64,000 nucleotides of DNA, from assembly GCA_052400685.1 (NCBI GenBank), contig JBQTGJ010000001.1, one strand, 5' to 3'. Below the pieces are notes generated by a model, which did not search any database, was not told the DNA's origin, and was given only the letters and a program-made list of their open reading frames with translations. Positions 52,558 to 61,653 of the stretch are shown piece after piece. The translations under genes were made by a program, and so were the position numbers. Within the stretch, counting starts at the first letter, position 1, and every line of letters begins with the position of its first letter. The stretch is from CAZHHH01 sp052400685 (GTDB lineage Bacteria > Bacteroidota > Bacteroidia > Bacteroidales > Marinilabiliaceae).

Positions 52558-52739
52558 TTGTTCGAAACATCGTAGTCTGTAAAATTTTATGATGAATCGG
52601 GTGGTAAGGGTGTTTCTTAATACAGGGAGATTTTATCGGATGTCTGGACATCGTAAATGATTTGTAATGCGGAGGGTATCGATCCAGCCATAACGGACTA
52701 AAAGTAGTTTAATATTTTTTGAATTTTAAAGATCTTACT

Positions 52740-54224
52740 ATGAGGACAATAATTGTAATTCTTTTTTCTGTTTTATTATTTAGTGGTAAGCAGAATGAGC
52801 ATAATATTGTTTATATCAATACGCAGGCTGATTTTGATCGGTATAAAAACGCCGAATTTGAACCGGGTACGCAAATCTTTTTCGCGGTTGGGAAATCATT
52901 TAGCGGACAATTTGCTCCAAAGGGGTCCGGCACAAAAGATCTGCCGATAAAACTTACTGCTTATAATCCTAAGTCAAACAAAGCTTATTGGGACGACATT
53001 GACAATAAACCTATTATTAACGGGCATGGAGAAGTAAATTCTCCAATTTATCTGTACAATGGTGCTTTTTGGGAGATTAACAATCTTGAAGTGACCAATA
53101 CAAATGGGACAGACGAGGAGCAGGGGGATTTAAGAGGCATATATATTGTGGCTGAAGATGCCGGGATTATAGAAAATATTACTGTTAGGAATTGTTTTAT
53201 TCACGATGTAAACGGCAAAGTTGAAGGCAAGCGTCGGGGTGGAATACACGTGCATGTGAAGGGCAAAAAAGTAAGAACTAAGTTTCATAATTTGCTCATT
53301 GAGAATAATTATATCAAGAATGTGGGCGGAGTAGGTATCGGAAATTCCTCAAGCTGGGGCAAAATTAATTCCAATGATTATTACCCCTGGACGGATTTTG
53401 TTATCAGGGGCAACAGGGTGGAATATACCGGAAGAAATGGAATTATAGCCCGTGTGGGGGTTAATCAGATTGTTGAATATAACGTTTTGGCTTATAACAG
53501 CCGCTATAGCACCGGACATAGTGTTTTTAATTTTGCATCGATTAATTGCATTATGCAATACAATGAAGCTTATGGAAATACCGGGGATCCCGGCGATATA
53601 GATCATGGCGGATTCGACGCCGATTACAATGCCAGGGGAACCATTATTCAATATAATTACAGCCATGATAACAACTGGTTTTGTGGCATTATGCGACGTT
53701 ACAACCGCGATATTACCATCCGCTACAATATTAGTATTAATGAAAGATTAGGAGCTTACGAATATGGCTTTCCACAGGATGATGAGGCCAGAGGCATCTG
53801 GATTTATAATAATATTCACTATTTCAGGGCGGGCCTGAATGCCAGTATCTTTGCCAGCCCCGGGAAGGTTCGTACGCCGAGCTATTCTTATTTCTATAAT
53901 AATATTTTTTATTTTGAAGACAAAGGCACCTGGGGGGTTGAGCCCGATGAAACCTGTGAATTCAGAAATAACCTTTTTTATAATGTGGCGCCAAAAGGTA
54001 AAGGTGCAATTGTTGCAGACCCTCTTTTTGTAAATCCGGGGAAGGTCGATACAGATATAGACATGCATGATCCGGAACGATTGGCAGGTTACATGCTCAA
54101 GGATAACTCGCCTTGTATAGACGCCGGAATTGTGATAAATGACAATGGCGGCAAAGACTTTTGGGGTAATCCGCTTGGAACTGAATCTATTGATATAGGC
54201 GCTTATGAGCAGCAGAAGAATTAG
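52740..54224 (+). CDS. Right-handed beta-helix protein, second copy, putative lyase
   Basis: 494 residues from ATG 52740 (a TTG at 52719 is rejected). Paralogue of 26889: shared FFAVGKSFSGQFAPKGSGT, YWDDIDNKPIINGHGEVNS, HDVNGKVEGKRRGGIHVHV, VEYTGRNGIIARVGVN, GGFDADYN and NYSHDNNWFCGIM. The signal (MRTIIVILFSVLLFSG) lacks the lipobox Cys of the first copy, so this form may be soluble in the periplasm. The stop codon TAG is the first three bases of a MITE. Enzymatic role unproven but likely on the PUL glycan. Confidence 0.8.
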   Translation: MRTIIVILFSVLLFSGKQNEHNIVYINTQADFDRYKNAEFEPGTQIFFAVGKSFSGQFAPKGSGTKDLPIKLTAYNPKSNKAYWDDIDNKPIINGHGEVNSPIYLYNGAFWEINNLEVTNTNGTDEEQGDLRGIYIVAEDAGIIENITVRNCFIHDVNGKVEGKRRGGIHVHVKGKKVRTKFHNLLIENNYIKNVGGVGIGNSSSWGKINSNDYYPWTDFVIRGNRVEYTGRNGIIARVGVNQIVEYNVLAYNSRYSTGHSVFNFASINCIMQYNEAYGNTGDPGDIDHGGFDADYNARGTIIQYNYSHDNNWFCGIMRRYNRDITIRYNISINERLGAYEYGFPQDDEARGIWIYNNIHYFRAGLNASIFASPGKVRTPSYSYFYNNIFYFEDKGTWGVEPDETCEFRNNLFYNVAPKGKGAIVADPLFVNPGKVDTDIDMHDPERLAGYMLKDNSPCIDAGIVINDNGGKDFWGNPLGTESIDIGAYEQQKN

Positions 54225-54390
54225 TGTCTGTCCATAAACCAGGTGTTTGAAATATAAAGTTCAAATATTCGGTTTGCAAAGTTCTGAAGTGTGAGTTTGC
54301 TATTATAAAAGACCTTTTTGAAAGCCCGGGTGACGAAAAAAAGGCGTTCCTTGCTGACCCGGGCAGAGATAATTTTAAATCTAATTTTGA
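54222..54390 (+). mobile_element. MITE-like element between beta-helix and fusion genes
   Basis: Left end TAGTGTCTGTCCATAAACC, then GTTTGAAATATAAAGTTCAA, GGTTTGCAAAGTTCTG, GTGTGAGTTTGCTATT and GACCTTTTTGAAAGC. The right third is replaced by CCCGGGTGACGAAAAAAAGG and an inverted GACCCGGGCAG, which form a CCCGGGT hairpin. It supplies the stop codon upstream and the whole 5' flank of the 54397 gene. Confidence 0.65.
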
Positions 54391-54396
54391 CATATT

Positions 54397-57300
54397 ATGT
54401 TATCGAAATTTCTTTTGTTAGTTGCATTTTTATATAGCACCCTGATTTGTTTCGGTCAGACCAGTCCAAATATTCTGGTCATCATTACGGATCAACACTC
54501 CGGGGCTATATTGAATCAAAAGGGGTATGACAATGTACAAACACCCGGTATTGATAAAATTGCAGAGCAAGGTGTTACATTTACTCGCAGCTATTGCACT
54601 TATCCCGTTTGTACTGCATCGCGAAAGTCTCTTATGACCGGGATGATGCCGAGCCTGGCCACTCCAACCAATTATACTTCTATTGCAACTAAACTGGCTG
54701 ATGCGGGGTACGAAACGGCTTATTTTGGAAAATGGCATGTGGGCTCAACGGATATCGGTGAAGTTAGCGATTGGCACGGATTTCAGACGTTTAATGATGG
54801 TAATGACGACACTGAGATATCTGAATGGAGCCGGGATTTTCTTAAGCAGGATCATTCTAAACCTTTTTTCCTTATCACCTCTTTTCTGAATCCTCATGAT
54901 TGTTGTGAATTGGCCAGAAATATTTCCGGTGAATCTGATTCTTATCATGATGGTGCGGTTGAAGAGCAAATGGATACTGCCTATTGTCCGCCAATACCTT
55001 TTAATTTTGCGATTCCTGAAAATGAGGCAGAAGGAATATCTGCCCGAAGGAACCAGGATCCGGGTGATAAATATTGGGATACTAATCCGTATAAACTATG
55101 GACTGAATCCCAATGGCGACAATATATGTACGGTTACGATCGCTTACTTGAAAAAGTTGATGCGCATGTGGAATCGGTTTATGATGAAATGAAAGACCAG
55201 GGGTTGTTAGATAATACCATCATTATTTATACTTCCGATCATGGCGATGGTCATGCTTCTCATCAATGGACTCAAAAAAAGAGCTTTTATGAAGAAGTGG
55301 TCAATATTCCTTTTATTGTTTCCTGGAAAGGAAAAACCAAAGCAGGAGTTATCGATAATAAAACATTGGTGTCTAATGGACTGGATTTGTATCCAACCAT
55401 TTTGAAAATGGCAGGAATAGAGATTCCGGACTATTTGCAGGGAGAAGATCTCAGCGCAAGCTTTTTAGAAGATGCTGGTGACGAATCGCCTCTTGAGAGA
55501 GAGTATGTCGTTTCTGAAATTAAACAATCGGTTTATAAAAGTAATACGCCGGGTGATTTTGATGGACGAATGCTTGTGACGCAAAGATTTAAATATTTTT
55601 TATTCGATAATGGAGCCAATAAGGAACAGTTATTCGACCTGGAAAACGATCCGGGAGAGCTTTCCCCGGTTACTTATGATCCGGCCTATCATGACGATCT
55701 TATTGCCTGCCGCAATATGCTTAAAGAATGGGTGGCCAATAACAATGATGATTTTGATGTGGATGCGGCTCTGTTTTCCATCAAATATAATGCGAAGCGG
55801 CTGAATAACAGTGTGCCGATTATCACACAGGAAATGTTTACAGAAGCCGGTGCTGAAGAGGAAGGTGAAGATATTAACGGGCCGAGTGTAATTCGTATTC
55901 CTGATTGGATTGCGCCGGAGAACCGTGCCGACCCGGAGGCTGTTTACTATTGTTATTTTGCGCATCACAAAGGGGGGTATATCAGAATGGCCTGGGCCGC
56001 CGAAATCGAAGGACCATGGCATTTGTACCAGGTCGGTGCAGATATTCCTGTTGGCGATCGTGGTGTGCTGGATTTGGGCGATGACGTTATTAACCTTGAT
56101 AATGGGATCGTTATTCCCAATAACCATCTTGCATCCCCGGACGTTCAGATAGATGATGAAAATCAAAGAATCGTAATGTATTTTCACAGCGGTTCATCGA
56201 CTTATGTAAATGGCGAGAAAGTGAAAGATCAGTTGACTTATGTTTCTTACTCACCATATGGTCTTGATTTTTATGAAAATATACAACCCGTATTTTTGGG
56301 CGATTCATATTTCCGTGTGTTTAAATACAAGGATGATTTGTATGCTTTTTCCAATGGTGGAAGTATTTACAAAGCTCTGGATGCAGATGATCCATGGACG
56401 CCTCCTACAGGCTTTGATTTCACAACTAAACTTTGGGAAAAAAGTTCCTTCAATCCTTTTCAATCTGATATTACGGATATCGATGGAATTTCATCTTCCG
56501 AACTGCGGGTGCGGCATACGGCCATTAGATTAGTGGGCGATGAATTACAGGTCTTTTATAGCCGAAGAGGCGATCTGTTGGAAAATATCCAGATGTCAAC
56601 AATCGATTTAAGTGCCGGCGATTGGAAACAGTGGGATGCCACCTATCCCCCCTATCAAATTTTACAATCATCACCCGGTTGGGAGGGTGGAGATCTGACT
56701 CCGGCTCCCTCTGAATCAGCCAGTGCTCCCGAAGATGTGAACCAGTTGCGCGATCCTTATGTGTTTGAAGATGTGGATGGTTCTCTCTATTTGTTTTATG
56801 CCGGTCGTGGTGAAGATGCAATAGGCCTGGCTCAACTTTATGAGGCACATGCGGACGTGAGCGCGACTAATCCCAGGCAAGATGCTTATGTTGAGGATGG
56901 GGGGGCTTCAGATACGAATTTCGGGACAACCTCTGTTCTTAAAGTTACCCAGGGAACCGGGTCTGACCTTCTTAATAAAATTTATGTGGAATTTGATCTA
57001 AGTCAGATTGACGAAGCCGACCGGGCTTTTGTCAGACTTTATGCTGAGTCTGAAATTGCCTGCTCTGTAACTGCTTATGAAACTTCAGATGACTCCTGGA
57101 TTGAAGATGAAATTACATGGAATAATGCCCCTGAAATAGGGGTTGCCATAGCTACAACCCAAATTGGCGCCGAAAAAGGATACTATGAATGGGATGTGAG
57201 CAATTATGTTAAGGAAAATGTGGGGGGAAGTGTAACCATTGCTTTCCTGGATGCCTCTGCAAGTGATAACACGGTACGATTTAGCAGTCGTGAAGGTGAA

Positions 57301-58419
57301 AATAGCCCTGAACTGAGAATCTTTAATTATAGCTCAGAATATAAAATGCCACCTGCAGCTCCTGCTCCGCTTTCCGTCAGTGCAGTCTCTCCTTCCGGAA
57401 TTAATCTTGTTTGGACCGATAACTCAATTAATGAAGATGGTTTTATAATAGAGCGCAAAACAGGCGATGGCGATTTCATGGAAGTAGCTACCATGGGGGT
57501 TAATATTACTTCCTATAGCGAGACAGACCTGGAGAGTTCTACCAATTATACATATAGAGTCTCTGCCTTTAATGACCAGGGACTATCGGAATACTCAAAT
57601 GAAGCTTCGGCAAAAACGTTTTCAACTAATTTTGTCTCTTTTTCATATAATGTTCTCGAGGATGCTTTTGTCAGAGGGGGCGAATCCGCCAATAGTAATT
57701 TTGGAACAGAATCAGATCTTATCGTCAAAACAGGTAATAAAGAGAATTTCTTTCGTAAGACATTGCTCAAATTTGATTTGAGCAATGAAAATATTACAGT
57801 TGACAATTTGAGGAGTGCTGTTATCAGACTTTATGCAAATAAGGCCGAAGATTGTACTATTACTGCCTCGGAAGTGGATGACAACTGGACGGAGACTTCT
57901 GTTACCTGGTCAAGTGCTCCTGTCTCGGTAAATTATATTTCAACCGCCCAAATTTCTGCAAAAGGCACCTATTATGAGTGGAATATTACGCCGTATCTAA
58001 AAAATCAGATTTCGGAGGATGGAATTGTTTCTGTCTGTCTTGAGGAGCTGGAAGGTGTGGGGGCAGATGTTTTTTTCAATAGTAAAGAGGCGGCTGGTAA
58101 TAGGCCTGAATTAGTAATTAGCGTAGATGAGAGCCCCCTAAGTACGAACGATCGGCTTGATAATGGATGTTTAATCAGTCTGTATCCAAATCCTGTTTCT
58201 ACTGTTTTAAATGTTAATGCTGGGGATTGTACCATAAACAGAATTGTTATTTATAACCTGACTGGTCAAATCGTATTAAGTGAGAAAGTGGTGTCAAATC
58301 CTTTCCGGATTGATGTTGGTTATCTTAATGAAGGCATTTACTTACTCAAAGCGATAGGTGATTCAGAAGCTTATACCTTCAAATTAAATGTGAATAGTAG
58401 CGAAATATGCTTAAAATAG
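54397..58419 (+). CDS. Sulfatase/beta-propeller/DNRLRE/FN3 fusion, type IX-secreted
   Basis: 1340 residues. Signal peptide LLLVAFLYSTLICFG. S1 sulfatase at ~22-485: ITDQHSGAIL, CTASRKSLMTG with Cys72, YFGKWHVGSTD, YTSDHGDGHASHQW. A five-bladed propeller-like domain resembling GH43/GH117-type folds at ~498-820 (YYCYFAHHKGGYIRMAWA, HLASPDVQIDDENQRIVMYF, RVRHTAIRLVGDELQVFYSR, LRDPYVFEDVDGSLYLFYAG). DNRLRE (CBM96-type) domain ~824-976, FN3 ~985-1076, second DNRLRE ~1081-1243, type IX sorting domain ~1256-1340. It probably removes sulfate and then a terminal sugar, held on the glycan by the DNRLRE units. The glycosidase part is inferred from fold only. Confidence 0.88.
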   Translation: MLSKFLLLVAFLYSTLICFGQTSPNILVIITDQHSGAILNQKGYDNVQTPGIDKIAEQGVTFTRSYCTYPVCTASRKSLMTGMMPSLATPTNYTSIATKLADAGYETAYFGKWHVGSTDIGEVSDWHGFQTFNDGNDDTEISEWSRDFLKQDHSKPFFLITSFLNPHDCCELARNISGESDSYHDGAVEEQMDTAYCPPIPFNFAIPENEAEGISARRNQDPGDKYWDTNPYKLWTESQWRQYMYGYDRLLEKVDAHVESVYDEMKDQGLLDNTIIIYTSDHGDGHASHQWTQKKSFYEEVVNIPFIVSWKGKTKAGVIDNKTLVSNGLDLYPTILKMAGIEIPDYLQGEDLSASFLEDAGDESPLEREYVVSEIKQSVYKSNTPGDFDGRMLVTQRFKYFLFDNGANKEQLFDLENDPGELSPVTYDPAYHDDLIACRNMLKEWVANNNDDFDVDAALFSIKYNAKRLNNSVPIITQEMFTEAGAEEEGEDINGPSVIRIPDWIAPENRADPEAVYYCYFAHHKGGYIRMAWAAEIEGPWHLYQVGADIPVGDRGVLDLGDDVINLDNGIVIPNNHLASPDVQIDDENQRIVMYFHSGSSTYVNGEKVKDQLTYVSYSPYGLDFYENIQPVFLGDSYFRVFKYKDDLYAFSNGGSIYKALDADDPWTPPTGFDFTTKLWEKSSFNPFQSDITDIDGISSSELRVRHTAIRLVGDELQVFYSRRGDLLENIQMSTIDLSAGDWKQWDATYPPYQILQSSPGWEGGDLTPAPSESASAPEDVNQLRDPYVFEDVDGSLYLFYAGRGEDAIGLAQLYEAHADVSATNPRQDAYVEDGGASDTNFGTTSVLKVTQGTGSDLLNKIYVEFDLSQIDEADRAFVRLYAESEIACSVTAYETSDDSWIEDEITWNNAPEIGVAIATTQIGAEKGYYEWDVSNYVKENVGGSVTIAFLDASASDNTVRFSSREGENSPELRIFNYSSEYKMPPAAPAPLSVSAVSPSGINLVWTDNSINEDGFIIERKTGDGDFMEVATMGVNITSYSETDLESSTNYTYRVSAFNDQGLSEYSNEASAKTFSTNFVSFSYNVLEDAFVRGGESANSNFGTESDLIVKTGNKENFFRKTLLKFDLSNENITVDNLRSAVIRLYANKAEDCTITASEVDDNWTETSVTWSSAPVSVNYISTAQISAKGTYYEWNITPYLKNQISEDGIVSVCLEELEGVGADVFFNSKEAAGNRPELVISVDESPLSTNDRLDNGCLISLYPNPVSTVLNVNAGDCTINRIVIYNLTGQIVLSEKVVSNPFRIDVGYLNEGIYLLKAIGDSEAYTFKLNVNSSEICLK

Positions 58420-58435
58420 GATGATTTTTTAAAAT

Positions 58436-58576
58436 AGTGTTTGCCCGAAAGCTCCGGTGGTAGCTTATAAAACTTTATTTTTGAGGCTTCAATATCTGCG
58501 TAAGCCTGAGTCCCCTGTCGTAATAACCATTTTGCGAGCAATCGCAACAAAAAAATGGTGTGTACTTGCCGATACT
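58436..58576 (+). mobile_element. MITE-like element, diverged
   Basis: Left end TAGTGTTTGCCCGAAAGC, then GAGGCTTCAATATCTGCG, AATAACCATTTTGCGAGCAA and right end ACTTGCCGATACTA. About 140 bp. It starts 16 bp after the stop of the fusion gene. Confidence 0.55.
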
Positions 58577-58611
58577 ATCTGATACACGATTTGGAATTTT
58601 ATAATTCGCCC

Positions 58612-58725
58612 AATTCGTGCCTGTCCATTACTTTAGTGTTTAAAATATAAAGTTCAAATTAGTTCTCAAAATGTGAGTTTGCTGTTGTAAACAACCATTT
58701 TGAGAGCAAGTGTTGATAGACATTC
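58612..58725 (+). mobile_element. MITE-like element, second copy in the same gap
   Basis: Left end CGTGCCTGTCCATTACTTTA, then GTTTAAAATATAAAGTTCAA, AATGTGAGTTTGCTGTTG, AACCATTTTGAGAGCAAG and TGTTGATAGACA. Its right edge lies 6 bp from the stop codon of the convergent 58731 gene. Together with the copy at 58436 it fills nearly all of the gap between the PUL and the housekeeping block. Confidence 0.65.
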
Positions 58726-58730
58726 ATCAA

Positions 58731-59840
58731 TTATTTCCCGACATCAATGGTTGTGACAACCGGATAATGATCTGAGTAGTCCATGCGTAGTCGTTTGTAC
58801 CCCGCAGATGTGAATGCCTGTGAGTGGAATATGTAGTCAATGCGGAAGTTGGGAAGCTGTCCGTTATAAGTACCGCTAAAGCCAAATCCCGATTCACGGA
58901 AGGCATCTTTTAGGTTGCCCTTCATTTTACGGTAAGTATATGACACCGGTGTGTCATTAAAATCGCCACATACAATGACCGGGTAGGGCGAATTCATTAC
59001 CTGACGGGACAATGCTTCGGCTTGTTTGCTGCGCATCAGAAAGGCTCTGTTTAGCTTGCTGAATATGTTTTTTAACCCTTGTTTCTGCGAATGGGTCATG
59101 CGGAAGTCGAGACTGTCTAACACCTGTAGCTCGTGTGCGTTAAAGCCTATCGATTCCAGATGATTATTGAAAAGGCGGATTGTTTTGCCGCCGATGTTCA
59201 GATCTGCGTAGATCGACAGGTTGTTGCTGTTTTCAAATCGTATTACACCGCTGTTATTTATGGGATATTTGGAAAAAATGGCCAGTCCGTATCCGGTATT
59301 GCCTTTATGGGTTTTTAAATACTCCACGTGCTTGTATTTGTATCCGCGGAAGCGGGCTGCAATGGCATTGGGGGTGTATTCTTTTTTTCGTAATGTGGTG
59401 TAGTATTCCTGAAAACAGAGAATATCGGCATTTTCGTTTAATAACGCTTTAAAAATGACTTCGGGTGTGCCTGTCAGACCTGAATTTTTGTAGAAGTCGA
59501 ACAACCGGGTATTGTAGGTCAGTATTTTTACCGGTTGCGCCATGAGTTCGGGTGACGCAGCCGTCCCTTTTATCTGAAATACGTTTTGCCAGCTGTTCCA
59601 GGTGATCACAAGGGCCAGAATAGGCAGTATAAAATGCCATTTTTTGCGCGCTATCAGCCAAAAAGCCATTGCTAAGTTAAAGAGCCAGAGAAGCGGAAAT
59701 GCGAAGCCCGGGAAAGCGAAGATGTTAATATTTGCCGGGTTAACATACGATGTTCCCATTGCGCCGATTAATAGAATGGCCGGTATTACAACCAATAAAA
59801 GCTGGACTGAAGAAAAGAATTTTTTCAAGGAATGAGTCAT
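58731..59840 (-). CDS. Membrane-anchored endonuclease/exonuclease/phosphatase family protein
   Basis: 369 residues from the ATG at 59840 (MTHSLKKFFSSVQLLL); a start at 59891 would add 17 polar residues and is rejected. Three hydrophobic helices span residues ~10-90. The EEP catalytic domain follows: ILTYNTRLFD, ADILCFQEYY (Glu), IRLFNNHLES, VIVCGDFNDTP (Asp/Asn), FRIDYIFHS and YSDHYPVVTTI (Asp-His). The substrate could be nucleic acid, phosphoinositide-like lipid or another phosphodiester; it cannot be told from sequence. It is 68 bp downstream of the rhomboid gene on the same strand. Confidence 0.88.
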   Translation of the reverse strand: MTHSLKKFFSSVQLLLVVIPAILLIGAMGTSYVNPANINIFAFPGFAFPLLWLFNLAMAFWLIARKKWHFILPILALVITWNSWQNVFQIKGTAASPELMAQPVKILTYNTRLFDFYKNSGLTGTPEVIFKALLNENADILCFQEYYTTLRKKEYTPNAIAARFRGYKYKHVEYLKTHKGNTGYGLAIFSKYPINNSGVIRFENSNNLSIYADLNIGGKTIRLFNNHLESIGFNAHELQVLDSLDFRMTHSQKQGLKNIFSKLNRAFLMRSKQAEALSRQVMNSPYPVIVCGDFNDTPVSYTYRKMKGNLKDAFRESGFGFSGTYNGQLPNFRIDYIFHSQAFTSAGYKRLRMDYSDHYPVVTTIDVGK

Positions 59841-59908
59841 TTGTTTGATGGCGACAAAATTATTGGTTTTGTACCAGTGTGTCAATAGCAATTTATTGGC
59901 AACCTGAA

Positions 59909-60799
59909 TTAACGATCTTTGCTGGCATCAAAAAGCATCTTTTTCTCTGTTTGTGTGAGACTATCGTAGCCGCTGTTTTTTATCTTTTCAAGGATGCGGT
60001 CGATCTCTTTTTGACGTTGTACTTTAAGCGTGTTATACTCCATATCGGTTAACGGGCGTTTGTGCGATACCGTGAGGTTTGTTTTTTTGGATGGCCAGTT
60101 AAAAAAAGCTGAACCGCCGATCGTTGGCTTTGTCGCCGGAAGACCTTTGGAAGCCCAGCGCCATCCCAGGTAAAGCCCCATCAGCGCGCCTCCGATATGC
60201 GATAAGTGGCCTCCGGTATTACTCATGTTAGGGATACTGACGATGTCGATAACAAAAGCTATTAATGCCACATATTTTAAACGCACTTCGCCAAAAAACA
60301 TAAGGTTTACGGGGTGGTTGGGCTGATAGGCGGACACGGCGAATAGAATGGCCATAACGGCTGCTGAAGCGCCCAGAAGCGTTGATGAAGCTGAAAATTG
60401 CCAGAATCCCGGTATCAGATTAAAGGCCAGAATATAGAATGCTGCTCCTGCCAGACCGCCATATAGGTAGGTACGTAACAGCAAACGGCTGTTAATGACG
60501 TGGGTAAATAGCTTTCCAAACCAATATAAATACAGGATGTTAAAGATCAGATGAATGAAGTCGTAATGCAGAAACATATAGGTGACCGCACTCCATGGGT
60601 GTGTCAGTAATGAAACTGGCGCCGATGGCACTGATAAAAACAGTATCAGAGGCTGTATGAAATCGCCATTGCCTGTTGCCAGAACCATAAGGAGCTGGAT
60701 GAGTCGCAAAACCAAAAATACGCCTATGTTGATGTATATTAGTCTTGTTAATACCGAGCCGTAGCGGAACGATTCTTTTATTTCTCTGTATATCGACAT
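59909..60799 (-). CDS. Rhomboid-family intramembrane serine protease
   Basis: 296 residues, six transmembrane helices. Motifs: FIHLIFNILYLYWFG, catalytic Ser in LLGASAAVMAILF and catalytic His in HLSHIGGALMGLYLG. It has a cytoplasmic tail of ~75 residues (TVSHKRPLTDMEYNTL...EKKMLFDASKD). It cleaves membrane proteins within the bilayer. It starts 8 bp after the other rhomboid gene, so they are one operon. Confidence 0.93.
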   Translation of the reverse strand: MSIYREIKESFRYGSVLTRLIYINIGVFLVLRLIQLLMVLATGNGDFIQPLILFLSVPSAPVSLLTHPWSAVTYMFLHYDFIHLIFNILYLYWFGKLFTHVINSRLLLRTYLYGGLAGAAFYILAFNLIPGFWQFSASSTLLGASAAVMAILFAVSAYQPNHPVNLMFFGEVRLKYVALIAFVIDIVSIPNMSNTGGHLSHIGGALMGLYLGWRWASKGLPATKPTIGGSAFFNWPSKKTNLTVSHKRPLTDMEYNTLKVQRQKEIDRILEKIKNSGYDSLTQTEKKMLFDASKDR

Positions 60800-60807
60800 A
60801 GCTTTAG

Positions 60808-61653
60808 TTAATAGTTAATGCCTTTCCGTTGCCAGTATTTGATGAGTATAAAACCAAATAACATACCTCCCAGATGCGCGAAGTGCGCCACATTATCGCC
60901 CGAGAAATTATGGATACCCAAAAATAATTCGGCCACACCGTACATCATTACAAAATATTTGGCTTTGAGCGGAATGGGTGGAAATAACAACATTAGTCGC
61001 AAGTTGGGGAATAGCATGCCAAAGGCCAGCAGAATACCAAATACGGCCCCCGATGCCCCTATTGTTACATGGGCATTAAGGAAGTCGGCACGGTAACCAA
61101 ACAGATATTCGCGTGCTAAACCGGCTGCCATGTCCGGATCTGTGTTTGCTAATTTATTGTAAGCTGCCACAAACGCATCGAAATTTTCTTTCATTGCGTA
61201 CGTGCTTATTTTCAGGTTGTTGTTGATGAATAGCTCCAGGTTTTCGTGCGTCGAGTTATTCATGTAATGGGTGATGGCTTTGAGCATTGGCATAACATCA
61301 ATGTATTGCGTCATGAGGTGAACCAATGCGGCGCCTATACCTGTTACCAGGTAATAAAACAGAAAACGTTTTGGACCCCAAACGGATTCCAGCATGCGTC
61401 CAAACATAAACAACGCGAACATGTTGAAAAAGACGTGTGAAGGATCGGGGTAGGCATGTACAAACATGTAGGTGATCAGCTGCCAGCTCCTGAATTTGTC
61501 GGCCATAGGCAAATGTAAACCCAGATACTCCTCTATGTTGATACCCATGGAGCTGTGCAGCACTATGCTTGCCAGATAAACCAGAACGTTTATTATGAGG
61601 AGGTTTTTGACCACCGGTGGCATCCCTCCAAAAGGTGAATTTCCAATACGCAT
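60808..61653 (-). CDS. Rhomboid-family intramembrane serine protease, second
   Basis: 281 residues. Motifs: DPSHVFFNMFALFMFGRMLE, catalytic Ser in TIGASGAVFGILLAFG, catalytic His in VAHFAHLGGMLFGFIL. A soluble loop of ~70 residues (MNNSTHENLELFINN ... LANTDPDMAAGL) is inserted between the third and fourth helices, as in many Bacteroidota rhomboids of this locus. It is about 160 bp downstream of mutL on the same strand; that gap shows no clear terminator. Confidence 0.93.
   Translation of the reverse strand: MRIGNSPFGGMPPVVKNLLIINVLVYLASIVLHSSMGINIEEYLGLHLPMADKFRSWQLITYMFVHAYPDPSHVFFNMFALFMFGRMLESVWGPKRFLFYYLVTGIGAALVHLMTQYIDVMPMLKAITHYMNNSTHENLELFINNNLKISTYAMKENFDAFVAAYNKLANTDPDMAAGLAREYLFGYRADFLNAHVTIGASGAVFGILLAFGMLFPNLRLMLLFPPIPLKAKYFVMMYGVAELFLGIHNFSGDNVAHFAHLGGMLFGFILIKYWQRKGINY

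Noticed and set aside
14288..58419. Calling the locus an ulvan or fucoidan PUL
   Set aside because: No rhamnosidase, GH105, GH39, fucosidase or recognised ulvan lyase was seen. Sulfatases alone do not identify the glycan.
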